64,000 bases of DNA from Maribacter algarum (ex Zhang et al. 2020) (GCF_005885635.1 NZ_VATY01000006.1:118926-182925), one strand, 5' to 3'. Counted from the stretch's first letter, positions 18,539 to 28,157 are shown. Translations and numbers: made by a program. The notes: generated from the sequence alone by a model not told the origin.

Positions 18539-19444
18539 GTGCATACGGAAAATCAATCGGTTCAACTTCCTTTATTAATTGAGAAACAAGTATCCCTAAG
18601 TATCAAAAGGGAAGATCTGATTCACCCCCTTTTTTCCGGTAATAAATACCGTAAACTTAAATACAATTTAGAAGCGGCAAAATCACAAGGTTTTGATACC
18701 CTGCTGACTTTTGGTGGCGCTTTTTCCAATCATATTGCGGCTACGGCGTATGCGGGAAAGTTACAGGGTTTAAAGACTGTAGGAGTTATCCGAGGAGAAG
18801 AAATTTCCGCAAAATGGGAAACAAACCCTACCCTAAAGTTGGCTTCTGAACACGGAATGCAATTTAAATTTATTTCAAGGGATGCCTATCGGGATAAAAA
18901 TTCTGAAGCCTTTATAAATATATTGAAATCAGAATTTGGTGCTTTCTATCTTTTGCCGGAGGGAGGTTCAAATGTCCTTGCTGTAAAGGGATGTGAAGAA
19001 ATACTTACTCCGGAAGATGCGCAGTTTGATATGATTTGCTCCTCAGTAGGAACTGGAGGTACGCTAGCCGGAATCATCAATGCATCCCTTCCAAAACAAG
19101 GAGTTTTAGGCTTCCCGGCTCTGAAAGGTGATTTTTTAATCGAAGATATTCGTAATTTTACGTCGAAGGAAAATTGGCAATTGCAGAGCGATTATCATTT
19201 TGGGGGTTACGCGAAAGTATCCGCAGAACTTATCCATTTTATAAATGATTTTAAGGAGCGGACGCAAATTCCCCTCGACCCGATTTATACCGGAAAGCTG
19301 TTATACGGAATTCTAGAATTGGTCAAAAAAGACCATTTCGAACCAAAAACAAAAATTTTGGCGATTCATACAGGCGGTTTACAAAGTATTTCGGGAATGA
19401 ACGCTAAATTGAAAAAGAAAAATCTACCCCAGATTAAGCTATGA
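18539..19444 (+). CDS. PLP enzyme of the ACC deaminase / D-cysteine desulfhydrase family
   Basis: A 301-residue fold type II PLP enzyme. SGNKYRKLKYNL near residue 33 holds the cofactor lysine, and GGAFSNHIAATA near residue 60 is the substrate loop. SSVGTGGTLAG near residue 170 binds phosphate. These enzymes deaminate ACC or release sulphide from D-cysteine, and the sequence alone does not decide which. The start codon is GTG at 18539. The stop codon overlaps the next gene's start (ATGA). Confidence 0.85.
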   Translation: MHTENQSVQLPLLIEKQVSLSIKREDLIHPLFSGNKYRKLKYNLEAAKSQGFDTLLTFGGAFSNHIAATAYAGKLQGLKTVGVIRGEEISAKWETNPTLKLASEHGMQFKFISRDAYRDKNSEAFINILKSEFGAFYLLPEGGSNVLAVKGCEEILTPEDAQFDMICSSVGTGGTLAGIINASLPKQGVLGFPALKGDFLIEDIRNFTSKENWQLQSDYHFGGYAKVSAELIHFINDFKERTQIPLDPIYTGKLLYGILELVKKDHFEPKTKILAIHTGGLQSISGMNAKLKKKNLPQIKL

Positions 19445-20301
19445 TAAAACGTATTTTTCTTGTTGCCCTACTGGGTACTTTTTTATTCGGATGTAAGGTG
19501 AAACAAAAGGTCACCTATGGTAAGCGAAATACCGAAACTGCACGAACGACTCCTAAAAAAGCAATTCCGAAAAGAACAACAGATGACGGACTCTATCCTA
19601 TGCCTGAGGATACAGGCAAGTTCATTCGAATGGAATTCGAAAAGCCCAAGGATTATATTGATACGTTTTCGGAAGTAGCGCAAAGGGAAATGAAAGCCTA
19701 CGGAATTCCTGCAAGTATCACTTTAGCTCAGGGACTTCTAGAAAGTGGTTTTGGAAAAGGCGAACTAGCTCGAAAAACCAATAACCATTTCGGCATTAAG
19801 TGCCACACCGGTTGGCAAGGCGACTACGATTTTCACGATGATGATGAAAAGGGCGAGTGTTTTCGTAAGTACAATCATCCGATGTATTCCTACCGTGACC
19901 ACAGTCTTTTCTTGACAAAACGTTCTCGTTACGCCTTTCTTTTTGACTATCGAAGTACGGACTATAAAAAATGGGCACACGGACTACGAAAAGCCGGTTA
20001 TGCTACAGATAAGCGTTATCCGCAAAAATTGATTTCCCTCATTGAACAATATGGACTTGCGAAGTTTGACAAAACAGGAGCAAAGGAAATCCGAGTTGCC
20101 AGCCAAGAAGTAACAGCAGAAAAAAAAGTAAAGCCTAAAAAGAAGAATGCCGTATATCTGGTTAGGGAAGGCGATACCTTATATTCCATTGCAAGAAGAT
20201 ATTCAGTCTCTGTTAACGATTTGAAACGTTGGAACTATATGTATGGTGATACGATATCCGTGGGACAGGAACTTACCGTAAAGACAGAAAAATTCAATTA
20301 G
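19441..20301 (+). CDS. Lipoprotein glucosaminidase (GH73-like) with LysM domain
   Basis: A 286-residue protein. The signal peptide ends in a lipobox (LFGC, Cys18). The central domain (about residues 80-205) has SITLAQGLLESGFGKGELA with the likely catalytic Glu, and NNHFGIKCH, as in GH73 glucosaminidases. A LysM module (YLVREGDTLYSIARRYSVSV) closes the protein. It should cut the glycan strands of peptidoglycan from a lipid anchor. It overlaps the gene before it by 4 nt and ends 3 bp before hemL. Confidence 0.9.
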   Translation: MIKRIFLVALLGTFLFGCKVKQKVTYGKRNTETARTTPKKAIPKRTTDDGLYPMPEDTGKFIRMEFEKPKDYIDTFSEVAQREMKAYGIPASITLAQGLLESGFGKGELARKTNNHFGIKCHTGWQGDYDFHDDDEKGECFRKYNHPMYSYRDHSLFLTKRSRYAFLFDYRSTDYKKWAHGLRKAGYATDKRYPQKLISLIEQYGLAKFDKTGAKEIRVASQEVTAEKKVKPKKKNAVYLVREGDTLYSIARRYSVSVNDLKRWNYMYGDTISVGQELTVKTEKFN

Positions 20302-20304
20302 CAA

Positions 20305-21582
20305 ATGATTTACAAAAGAAGTAGCGCCCTATTTCAAGAGGCGAAAAAATATATTCCGGGAGGTGTAAATTCTCCTGTTCGCGCTTTTAAAGCTGTTGGG
20401 GGAGAGCCGATTTTTGTCAAAGAGGCGAAAGGGGCCTATTTATATGATGAAGATGGAAATCGTTTGATTGACTATATCGCTTCGTGGGGTCCATTGATTT
20501 TGGGTCATGCTTATGAGCCTGTAATCAATGCGGTCATTGACAAAGCGAAGAAAGGTACTTCTTTCGGAATGCCAACCGAAATTGAAACGGAGTTGGCGAA
20601 GTTGGCCGTTTCAATGGTGCCAAATATTGATAAGATTCGTTTTGTAAATAGTGGAACGGAAGCTTGCATGAGTGCTGTGCGTTTAGCAAGGGGTTATACC
20701 GGAAAAGATAAAATTATCAAATTTGCAGGATGTTATCACGGCCACTCTGATTCCTTTTTGATTCAAGCGGGTAGTGGAGCAGTAACTTTTGGTAGCCCTA
20801 ATAGTCCTGGTGTAACTCAGGGTACAGCAAAGGATACCTTGCTTGCGGATTATAATGATTTAGAAGGTGTAAGAACTTTGGTCCAAGCGAATCAAGGAGA
20901 GATTGCTGCCATCATCATAGAACCTGTTGCCGGAAATATGGGCTGTATTATTCCTACGGATGAATTCATACAGGGATTACGTTCACTTTGTACACAAGAA
21001 GGGATATTATTATTGTTTGATGAGGTCATGACCGGATTCCGATTAGGAAAAGGTGGAGCGCAGGAAACATTGGCAATCGATGCGGATATTGTAATGTTCG
21101 GAAAAGTTATTGGCGGTGGATTACCCGTTGGTGCTTTTGCCGCACGAACTGAGATTATGAGTCACTTGGCTCCTGATGGTCCAGTGTATCAAGCGGGTAC
21201 ATTAAGTGGAAACCCTTTGGCGATGAGTGCTGGTTTGGCCATGTTGACAGCGTTGAATAACAAACCCGAAGTCTTCCAAAGTTTAGCTGACAAAACGGAA
21301 TATTTGCATAAAGGTATTGCAGGTGTTCTAGCTGAAAAAGGAGTTGCGCATCAAATCAACCGTTTTGGAAGTATGATTTCTGTACACTTTACCGATGAAC
21401 CTGTGGTTGATTTCGCTTCTTCTGCAAAAGGCAATAATGATATGTTTAAAAAGTATTTCCGTGGAATGCTTGACAAAGGAATATATCTACCGCCCTCTGC
21501 TTTTGAAAGTTACTTTCTAAACGATGCCCTAAGCTATGCGGATTTGGATGAAACGATTTCCGCTGTGGCAACTATTTTCTAG
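20305..21582 (+). CDS. hemL: Glutamate-1-semialdehyde 2,1-aminomutase
   Basis: A 425-residue protein of standard length. It has [18 protein letters not shown] at the N-terminus, [16 protein letters not shown], the PLP region [12 protein letters not shown], and the cofactor lysine in [13 protein letters not shown]. It makes 5-aminolevulinate, the first committed precursor of haem, from glutamate-1-semialdehyde (C5 pathway). It starts 3 bp after the glucosaminidase gene, so it is likely co-transcribed with it. Confidence 0.97.
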   Translation: MIYKRSSALFQEAKKYIPGGVNSPVRAFKAVGGEPIFVKEAKGAYLYDEDGNRLIDYIASWGPLILGHAYEPVINAVIDKAKKGTSFGMPTEIETELAKLAVSMVPNIDKIRFVNSGTEACMSAVRLARGYTGKDKIIKFAGCYHGHSDSFLIQAGSGAVTFGSPNSPGVTQGTAKDTLLADYNDLEGVRTLVQANQGEIAAIIIEPVAGNMGCIIPTDEFIQGLRSLCTQEGILLLFDEVMTGFRLGKGGAQETLAIDADIVMFGKVIGGGLPVGAFAARTEIMSHLAPDGPVYQAGTLSGNPLAMSAGLAMLTALNNKPEVFQSLADKTEYLHKGIAGVLAEKGVAHQINRFGSMISVHFTDEPVVDFASSAKGNNDMFKKYFRGMLDKGIYLPPSAFESYFLNDALSYADLDETISAVATIF

Positions 21583-21735
21583 GTTAATCGTTTTGGGGGA
21601 AGATTACTTCCTAGTAATTTTATGGGTTAAAAGGGTATTTCATCGTAAAATTGTGCGATTCGTCAATTTTATGTAAGTTTTTACGGCTGTTCAGAGTTAG
21701 CATAAGACCAAACCAAAACAGAAAACCCCAGTCCC

Positions 21736-22134
21736 ATGAAGCTGAATGTTATTGTAATCGACGACTCAGGAGTGCAACTGGCACTTTCATCAAAACTAAT
21801 TGAGAAAAACGAGCACTTAAACCTCGTTGGCACGTTTACCAATCCTTTTTTAGGTTTAAGCGCTGTAAACAGCGAAGATATTGATTTGGTACTTCTTGAT
21901 GTAGAAATGCCAGAAATCGATGGATTCTCACTTCAAAAGCTATTTAAAGACTCCGTAGAGGTAATCGTAAACTCCACCAGATCATCTTTTGAGATTGAAG
22001 CCTATTCGAATGGCGCTATTGATTTTATGGCAAAACCATTGTGTGCTTCGCGCTTAGACCTCGCCGTGTCAAGAGTTTTAGAATTGAAAAACCTTTTGAC
22101 CTTTGAGAAGACGATTAGTACAGTTGCTAGCTAG
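21736..22134 (+). CDS. Stand-alone response regulator receiver protein
   Basis: A 132-residue single receiver domain. It shows the acidic pair D9-D10, the phosphorylation site D55 in LLDVEMPEIDG, S80/T81 as switch residue, and K100 in MAKP. No output domain follows, so it acts through protein contacts, like CheY. No histidine kinase lies nearby, so the partner is unknown. Its last 8 nt overlap the end of the hydrolase frame on the other strand. Confidence 0.92.
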   Translation: MKLNVIVIDDSGVQLALSSKLIEKNEHLNLVGTFTNPFLGLSAVNSEDIDLVLLDVEMPEIDGFSLQKLFKDSVEVIVNSTRSSFEIEAYSNGAIDFMAKPLCASRLDLAVSRVLELKNLLTFEKTISTVAS

Positions 22135-23023
22135 ATTGGTTTAACCTACTTATTATTTGACTTAAAGCTGTTTTAGCTTCTTTCATAACAGGTAGAAAAG
22201 GCCAAATATGCGGCATATTTCCCCCTTGTATTACTTCGATATCGGCTTTAACTTCAATCAGTTTATGAGCAGCCAATAACTGATCGGGAAATGTAATGTC
22301 TCTTTCCGCTAAAAATAAAATTGTTTTAGGAAATTTATCAAAGCTACCATGTAATGGAGAAAGCATTGTATTTTTTAAATCACCGTTTTCAGCACACATT
22401 TTTTTTGCACTAAGTACCCCAATCTTCGAAAGCATTGGATCCTTGTTTTCGAGGTTTTCAATTTCAGGATTTGACATAGTGGCATCCATGACTGGGGAAA
22501 CAAGTATGATTTTGCTGGGTAATTCAGTGCTTTTCTCAATTAACCTTTGTGTTAGTGCGGCAATTAAAGTTCCACCGACCGAATCACCCAATAGGGAAAT
22601 CTGTCTTGCTGGGTATTTTTCTAAAGCCTTGTGGTAAATGGAGTCAATGTTTTTTGATAAATCTGAAATTTTGTGCTCGGGTGCTTTTGGGTAATCACAC
22701 ATCCAAATGATATGATTCGTTTGTTTGGCGATTTCCTGTACCGTATCCCAATGGTGCTTGGCAGGACCAGAAATAAAGGCCCCTCCATGAATGAAAATTA
22801 GAAGGGAATTAGCGGTTTTTGTTCGCTTTATCTCAGTGATTCGAGTGTTTGAAACTCGGAAATCGATTGCATTGTTCCGTCTTAAAAATTTACCCTTTGG
22901 CCGATGGATATCTTCCTTTCTTATCTTTTCAAAGTCAATAGGATCCTTGCTAAAATTTCTTTTGATACCTTTTAGTTTTAGTACTAATAAGGTTAGATAG
23001 TATGTTAGACTTTGTGCGATAGG
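22127..23023 (-). pseudogene. Alpha/beta hydrolase (esterase/lipase, fold-3 type) frame without a start codon
   Basis: The reverse strand is open for 298 codons between TAG at 23024-23026 and the stop at 22127. It encodes a full esterase: an N-terminal helix (LTYYLTLLVLKLKG), LLIFIHGGAFISGPAKHH with the HGG oxyanion hole near residue 77, LLGDSVGGT with the nucleophile Ser near residue 146, and a C-terminal NMPHIW His. No ATG, GTG or TTG occurs in frame before 22702, and an ATG there would cut off the oxyanion hole. Either the start codon was lost by mutation or a rare start (for example ATC at 23020) is used. Confidence 0.7.
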
Positions 23024-23060
23024 CTATTCTGTTAAATCAGATAAGAATCTTTAAATAGTA

Positions 23061-23999
23061 CTAGTCAATAGTAATTGTACCCAAATGCTTTGGAATGATA
23101 ACTTTCGTTTCAGGCGATAGTCTTTGTACATCTTCTTGAAACGGAATTAGTTTTTGCTCCACTCCACTTTGTTGTGAAAATCCGTAGGGCAAACGAAAGT
23201 TATCCCAATGGGTTGGAATGATGATTTTTGGATGGTTCGTTACTTCCAGAAGGCGTTCGTTGTATTTGTATAATCCCAATTGCGAGCGGTTCACTCCCGC
23301 CAAAAGAATATCTGGTTTTTGACCTACCAATTCCCGTTCCACAAAGTTCATCGATGCCATAGTCAGTATATTGTGTTTGGCAAAACGAGCTAAGAACATC
23401 AAAGAACCTCCTTCAATAAATTCTGAGACCTTAAGAGGCGTTTTTGGAGGTTCAGTATAGGTTCTAGAGTCGATATAGTGTTTGTCATAGAGAGCAGAAT
23501 GTATCGAAGGAATAACCTGAACCGAAAAATTTTCAAATTGATAATCTTCCCCTCCTTTTACCGGATATAATTGTTCTTCGGGAATGCCATACCCACGAAG
23601 AATATTAAATGTGGTCTCTGTACCGATAACTTTGGCGCCCGTTTTTTTAGCGATATAGGGCACATCTGCTAGGTGGTCAAAATGCGAATGGTGTACTAGA
23701 ATAAAATCTGCCTTGGTAATCAAACTGTCGATTAGCAAAGTATCGGAAACAAAGACATCCGAGCGTAGTACTGTTTTTCGAGTGTCTTTGTCACTCACAC
23801 CAGGTCCTGTTCCTAATTTCATTCGAGTGAGGTAAGGGTCTACTAACACAGTTATATTTCCATCGGTTATCTCCCAACCTGCTGTACCGAAATATTTTAG
23901 TTTTGTGGGCTGGTTTTGAGCCTCTGTAGAAAATGAATTCAGAAAAGCGAATAGAATAAAGCAACTTGTAAATGTTGATTTTAAATTAGAGGTATTCAT
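23061..23999 (-). CDS. Exported metallo-beta-lactamase-fold hydrolase
   Basis: A 312-residue protein with a signal peptide ending near FSTEAQ. The metal-binding motif HSHFDHL (HxHxDH) lies near residues 103-109, with further candidate ligands in IPSIHS and PTHWDN. This is the UlaG-like/MBL-fold layout, so it is probably a periplasmic metal-dependent hydrolase. The substrate is unknown. It ends about 38 bp before the start-less esterase frame. Confidence 0.88.
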   Translation of the reverse strand: MNTSNLKSTFTSCFILFAFLNSFSTEAQNQPTKLKYFGTAGWEITDGNITVLVDPYLTRMKLGTGPGVSDKDTRKTVLRSDVFVSDTLLIDSLITKADFILVHHSHFDHLADVPYIAKKTGAKVIGTETTFNILRGYGIPEEQLYPVKGGEDYQFENFSVQVIPSIHSALYDKHYIDSRTYTEPPKTPLKVSEFIEGGSLMFLARFAKHNILTMASMNFVERELVGQKPDILLAGVNRSQLGLYKYNERLLEVTNHPKIIIPTHWDNFRLPYGFSQQSGVEQKLIPFQEDVQRLSPETKVIIPKHLGTITID

Positions 24000-24025
24000 A
24001 ATTTGGTTGGTATATGAAGTTGAAC

Positions 24026-25150
24026 TTATTTTTTAGGACGGTTGAAATAATAGCGATTTAATGCATCGGAATTCGCTTCAATAATATCTGGACGGCCATC
24101 ATTGTTCAAATCGGCCGTAATGATATCATAGGTATCCAATGACTCATTATTAAGTTGATAGACGGTCCATATCTTTCCGTTTTCTTCGTTGAAGTAAATC
24201 ATATTCGGACTTTCAGAATTTCCAATGATAATATCCAAGTCGGTATCTGAGTCCATGTCAGCTAAAGTAACGGCGTAACTTTCGGCCTCAGTGTTATCAA
24301 AAGTAACCGTTTGAATAAATGGATTTTCTTCGTTGCCGAAATGGATGATGTTCGGAGAGCCGATATTTGCGGTGACAATATCTGGAAGTCCATCATTGTT
24401 TATATCACCCACACTGACCGAACGCGTGTCATCGGTACCTGTTCCAAAAGCGATTTTTTCATCAAAGCCTAGTTTACCGTCGTTGAGGTAGACATAGTTG
24501 GATTGTCCATCTCGATTAGCTAAAATTAAATCTAAATCAGTATCCCCATCGATATCTGCAACTTCTACGTCTATGGTTGAGTCTTTGGATTCTCCAAAAT
24601 TCTTTGTTTCCGTAAAATTGCCTTTTCCATCATTCAGACAAATCTCATTAGGGCGCCCTCGATTGGTTATCAAAATGTCGATAAATCCATCTTGGTTCAA
24701 GTCGGCCAATGTCAAATTTCGTGTGGACGAGTATCTTTGACCGAAGGAACCACTTTTCATGAAATTACCTTTTCCATCATTAAGAAATAAAGTGTGTGGC
24801 GCCATATCATTTCCGACTGCAACATCAAGGTCTCCATCATTGTCAAAGTCCGCTAGTTCCGTGGCATAAGTGGTTTCTCTTAAAGAACCCAAGTTTTTCT
24901 CCACAGTGAAAATACCACGACCATTGTTTATAAAAATGCGATTTTGCCCAGGCCAATGTCTTCCATTGGCAACTAAAATATCTTTGTCGCCATCACCATC
25001 AATATCTCCCGCAGTAACCGATGCGGTGCGCTCTACGTAGGTGCCTAAAATGAGACGACCGTTTGTTTTTAGTTCTGTTTTTTGGGCAAAAATGGAGGTG
25101 AAACTACTAGAAATTAGAAGGATAAGTAGAATTGCTTTACTAGACGCCAT
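24026..25150 (-). CDS. Exported VCBS/FG-GAP repeat protein
   Basis: A 374-residue protein with a signal peptide ending near SSFTSIFAQ. The rest is built of about seven repeats, each with a calcium-binding-like DxDxDGxxD core (DIDGDGDKDILVANG, DFDNDGDLDVAVGND, DLNQDGFIDILITN and so on). These form blades of an integrin-like beta-propeller. No enzymatic motif is visible, so a binding or scaffolding role outside the cytoplasm is likely. It ends 26 bp before the MBL-fold gene, and the two may form an operon. Confidence 0.9.
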   Translation of the reverse strand: MASSKAILLILLISSSFTSIFAQKTELKTNGRLILGTYVERTASVTAGDIDGDGDKDILVANGRHWPGQNRIFINNGRGIFTVEKNLGSLRETTYATELADFDNDGDLDVAVGNDMAPHTLFLNDGKGNFMKSGSFGQRYSSTRNLTLADLNQDGFIDILITNRGRPNEICLNDGKGNFTETKNFGESKDSTIDVEVADIDGDTDLDLILANRDGQSNYVYLNDGKLGFDEKIAFGTGTDDTRSVSVGDINNDGLPDIVTANIGSPNIIHFGNEENPFIQTVTFDNTEAESYAVTLADMDSDTDLDIIIGNSESPNMIYFNEENGKIWTVYQLNNESLDTYDIITADLNNDGRPDIIEANSDALNRYYFNRPKK

Positions 25151-25277
25151 GGGTATTATAACTTTGGTTGTAGCTACAAGTTAGTGAGATGAAGGGAGTT
25201 TTAAGAATTTTTTGGTTTTTAAAGGTCTCACTATTTGTGTACGGTGCTTACCTCGAAGGGTATGTACTGTAATATCG

Positions 25278-25904
25278 CTAGGTTTTCGTTTCTATTTTTC
25301 CTCGCCAGTTTTCTGCTTTTTCGATTATATATTCTCCATCAATTTCAAAAGTTCTTCCAATTGCAAATTTGTAAGCTTCTTCCTGAATTTCTTTTAAGTC
25401 TATTTGCTCTGGATTATAGATTCCAATAGTTAAATAAAAATGTCTGGCCTGAGTCAAACTAACTCCGTAATTTGGTCCTCCCCATACCACATCAGCGTGC
25501 TTATTGTCTTGTCCGTCATCTTCCCACCAGCATATTTTGCATATCTCAAATTCATTCCTGCTTTCTAAATTCCTATATCCACAACAGGGACAAGCTATTA
25601 AATCAGAAGGACTTCCGCTCGAAATAGTAATACCTGTTGCCTCTGATAGATATTCATTTGTGAGACCTTTAAAATCATCACGAAGTTTGAATTTTAGTAT
25701 TTCATCATACTTTTTGTCATTGAAATGCCCTTCAAGCTTTTCATTGATAAATTCCCTTTGAATATTACTTGGGAGATTAGTCCATCCATCTACATTAGAC
25801 CAATTTTCCATAAGCAATTGCTCTACCTCTTCCTTTCGCTTATCTTCAGAGTAGTTGGAAACTATCGAGTCTATGTATTTTTCTAGAACTTCTTTTCTTT
25901 CCAT
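25278..25904 (-). CDS. Cysteine-rich CPCC-domain protein
   Basis: A 208-residue cytoplasmic protein. CPCCGYRNLE and CKICWWEDDGQDN (residues about 115-145) define the CPCC family, probably a zinc ribbon. The domain continues to GGPNYGVSLTQARHFY. The N-terminal 100 residues are unassigned helices. CPCC proteins are common among polymorphic-toxin immunity loci and integron-like cassettes, but no toxin is seen here. It is the last gene of a cassette-like run (25.2-27.6 kb), preceded by an imperfect palindrome. Confidence 0.85.
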   Translation of the reverse strand: MERKEVLEKYIDSIVSNYSEDKRKEEVEQLLMENWSNVDGWTNLPSNIQREFINEKLEGHFNDKKYDEILKFKLRDDFKGLTNEYLSEATGITISSGSPSDLIACPCCGYRNLESRNEFEICKICWWEDDGQDNKHADVVWGGPNYGVSLTQARHFYLTIGIYNPEQIDLKEIQEEAYKFAIGRTFEIDGEYIIEKAENWRGKIETKT

Positions 25905-26008
25905 TTTAGTGAAACTTATGTTCTGTATATGGCAAGTTTGTAAATAGTACTGAACTTTCTTAAACTTCAGAACGCCTTATTTACAATAAACAGTATTGTA
26001 GAACATCT
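25905..26008. repeat. Imperfect palindrome between cassette-like genes
   Basis: Inner arms GTAAATA (25940-25946) and TATTTAC (25978-25984) are perfect. GTACTGAA (25947-25954) pairs with TTCAGAAC (25966-25973) with one mismatch. The outer ends GTTCT and AGAAC also match. A single-stranded fold of about 75 nt with unpaired bases resembles an attC-type site, but no R-box consensus was established. Confidence 0.45.
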
Positions 26009-26542
26009 TTATTTTGTTAAGTAGAAGAACTCTCTTTCCAATTCATGTTTGAGTCTTCTAGTACTTCTTCTCATTATAAAGTATGGTATACCCATCATAA
26101 AAGCAGCATGAATAATAATGAATGGAAAAGCAAATCCAGGTGCATTCCCTCCAATTTCATCTGCTGATAAAAATCCAACAATGAAAACACCATAAATGAT
26201 GATGCAAAAAATATAGAAAGGAATCATCATTACATGAAACCCATTTATTTCTGTGTCAATAATTAGTTTATCGTCTTTTTGATTATACGTGCCTTTGGCG
26301 ATAGCCATATTAAAGTTCATATCAAAGAATTTCCTTCTTCTTTTTATTTTAAATCCATTAAAACTAACCTCTCCTTTATATTCATTTTTGCTAGAGGAGA
26401 AAACGTCAAAAATATCTGAGAAAATTCCCGTACTTCCTTCATCCACAATATTTCGCAATTTATGTACAAAGTCACTCTTTTCAATTACTAGTTCTGTCTT
26501 TAAAGAATCTACAAGTTTTAGTTTCTCTAGGAGTTCCTTCAT
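26009..26542 (-). CDS. Unknown membrane protein
   Basis: A 177-residue protein without a family I recognise. The N-terminal 95 residues are polar. Two transmembrane segments follow, at about residues 105-127 (MMIPFYIFCIIIYGVFIVGFL) and 137-157. The C-terminus is basic (RRSTRRLKHELERE). It belongs to a run of small unrelated genes with spacer repeats. Confidence 0.65.
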   Translation of the reverse strand: MKELLEKLKLVDSLKTELVIEKSDFVHKLRNIVDEGSTGIFSDIFDVFSSSKNEYKGEVSFNGFKIKRRRKFFDMNFNMAIAKGTYNQKDDKLIIDTEINGFHVMMIPFYIFCIIIYGVFIVGFLSADEIGGNAPGFAFPFIIIHAAFMMGIPYFIMRRSTRRLKHELEREFFYLTK

Positions 26543-26639
26543 TTTTTCAATGCTTTACAACGCTTGAACTAAGCGTGGTATTTCCGTTTTTTTTATTTTA
26601 GAAATCCACTTTTCAATTTGATTCATTTTAATAGAGGTT

Positions 26640-26867
26640 TCATTTTCTGTTCGGACTTTTAAGATACTTTTTAAATTTGAACATCTTTATTCCTGGAAAA
26701 ACCATAAATACGATTCCGAAGGCACAACCAAAAAGACTAATTGTTTGTGGTGTTGGTCTTTTGCTACCTAATCGATGAAATAAAATAGATACAATAAAAA
26801 CCACAAGCCCGATTATAAATGGTATCAATAAATTCCGCCAAGTTTTTTTAATATCCTCTTCTGTCAT
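26640..26867 (-). CDS. Small two-helix membrane protein, unknown
   Basis: A 75-residue protein with two hydrophobic helices (about residues 14-32 and 43-60) and a basic tail. No family is recognised. Its 3' spacer carries CAACGCTTGAACTAAG, related to the repeat after 26880. This supports membership in the cassette-like run. Confidence 0.55.
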   Translation of the reverse strand: MTEEDIKKTWRNLLIPFIIGLVVFIVSILFHRLGSKRPTPQTISLFGCAFGIVFMVFPGIKMFKFKKYLKSPNRK

Positions 26868-26888
26868 TCAGTTTTGGCAAAAGTGTTG

Positions 26889-27086
26889 CAACGGTTGAGC
26901 TATGAACAGTACGGGAGCAAACTAGCGTTTGCTTTCCGCCACGCACAGAGCGAAATCTTTTTGTTTTCTTTTTTTCTTTGTCCGACTAAAAAGCAAAATC
27001 CCAAAGATTTTGCGGACATCATAAAAATACGCAAACCCAGCGATTAAGCCCGAAGCCCGTATTGTTTATAGGTTGTGTTGTAGTGC
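26889..27086. repeat. Long imperfect inverted repeat, attC-like spacer
   Basis: CTATGAACAGTACGGG (26900-26915) pairs with CCCGTATTGTTTATAG (27056-27071) at 14 of 16 positions. CAACGGTTGAGCTATG (26889-26904) is similar (13/16) to CAACGCTTGAACTAAG at 26558-26573. The right end GTTGTAGTGC (27077-27086) recurs inverted at 27525-27534. No gene was found inside this 230-bp gap. Confidence 0.6.
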
Positions 27087-27099
27087 GTTTTTATTTCGG

Positions 27100-27372
27100 T
27101 CAATCGCTTTTAATTTTTTCTCGGACTAGTATAAAACTTAGCATTAAAAAAATACACATTCCAACTGTTAACAGCCCATATTGAAGTAATCCTGCGAAAA
27201 TAAGTGTACTAAACCTAGAAGTAGTTTCCATGTGGAAAAATTCAACCGATTTTTCAACTAGTACGTTTATTACGTTATAATTCTCCATCAAGAAATAACA
27301 AATAATACAGACTATACTAATTATGTAAAGCCTCACGATTTTTAAATTCCTATTATTTCGATTTGACGTCAT
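27100..27372 (-). CDS. Small membrane protein, unknown
   Basis: The start at 27372 (MTSNRNNRNLKIVRLY) gives 90 residues with two transmembrane helices (about residues 14-32 and 60-84). An upstream in-frame ATG at 27438 would add 22 polar residues and cannot be excluded. No family is recognised. The gene is flanked on both sides by inverted copies of GCACTACAAC plus TATAAAC, which makes it look like one mobile unit. Confidence 0.5.
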   Translation of the reverse strand: MTSNRNNRNLKIVRLYIISIVCIICYFLMENYNVINVLVEKSVEFFHMETTSRFSTLIFAGLLQYGLLTVGMCIFLMLSFILVREKIKSD

Positions 27373-27524
27373 TTTAGTTTTAAATTCCAGGTAGTAGTTT
27401 TCTGAAAGAATCAAAAATCCTTTTCCATTTTCAATCACAGAATATTGCTAAGGTCCATTCCATAGTTGTTTACCATTCCTGCAATATTACATTCTCATCT
27501 ATAATTTAGGTGGTTTGGGTAAAT

Positions 27525-27546
27525 GCACTACAACTAGTGTATAAAC
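27525..27546. repeat. Repeat copy flanking the 27.1-kb gene
   Basis: GCACTACAAC followed by GTATAAAC matches, in inverted orientation, the end of the repeat at 27064-27086. The two copies bracket one gene. Confidence 0.5.
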
Positions 27547-27664
27547 GCAATATCGTAAAAAAAGCTTCAAATCAACTAGAATTCAATGAAATCAAAAGGT
27601 AAGAACGATGTAAGCGTTTACAATTATTTAGAGGTGTTTGCAACTATTTAATTTTTACAAAAAA

Positions 27665-27694
27665 GATAAAAAAAGCCACGCTAATTGCGTGGCT
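27665..27694 (-). terminator. Terminator of the Spy-like gene
   Basis: The stem AGCCACGC/GCGTGGCT with loop of five is followed on the reverse strand by seven Ts, 32 bp after the stop codon at 27726. Confidence 0.9.
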
Positions 27695-27725
27695 CTTATA
27701 AGTTGTAAATTTGCAATAGGTATAT

Positions 27726-28157
27726 CTATCTTTTAGACTTATCACGTCCTTTCTGCTTCCCGCGATGCCCTCTTCGTTTTTGCATTTCTTCCCACTTTGC
27801 CATTTGTTCTTTAGAAAGAATCTGTTGTAGTTTTTCTTTTTGTGCAATTTGATAATCTAAGCGCTCACTTTCACGTGCAAAACGTTCATCTACCGTTACG
27901 GGTTCGCCCAAATCATCTTTTCTTCCTTTTTGAGCAGCCATTTTAGATTCGCGAATTTCGGCTTTTTCTAGAAGAAGCGCCTTTATTTGTTCTTGTTGGC
28001 GCTCGGATAAATCTAAGGCTAAGGTCGCTTTTTTGGTTTGTAGAGTAGCTACCTGTTCTGGACTCATATTTTTTAGTTTACCCTTTCTTTTTCCTCCCTC
28101 TTGAGCAAAAGAGGCGGTTGCCACCAAAATCATTAATAATACTACTACTTTTTTCAT
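27726..28157 (-). CDS. Exported Spy/CpxP-like basic protein
   Basis: A 143-residue protein with signal peptide MKKVVVLLMILVATASFAQ. The mature part is helical and very basic, with LSERQQEQIKALLLEKAEIR and LSKEQMAKWEEMQKRRG. These resemble the LTxxQ elements of Spy/CpxP periplasmic chaperones. A role in periplasmic protein protection is possible but not shown. It has its own terminator at 27665-27694. Confidence 0.72.
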   Translation of the reverse strand: MKKVVVLLMILVATASFAQEGGKRKGKLKNMSPEQVATLQTKKATLALDLSERQQEQIKALLLEKAEIRESKMAAQKGRKDDLGEPVTVDERFARESERLDYQIAQKEKLQQILSKEQMAKWEEMQKRRGHRGKQKGRDKSKR

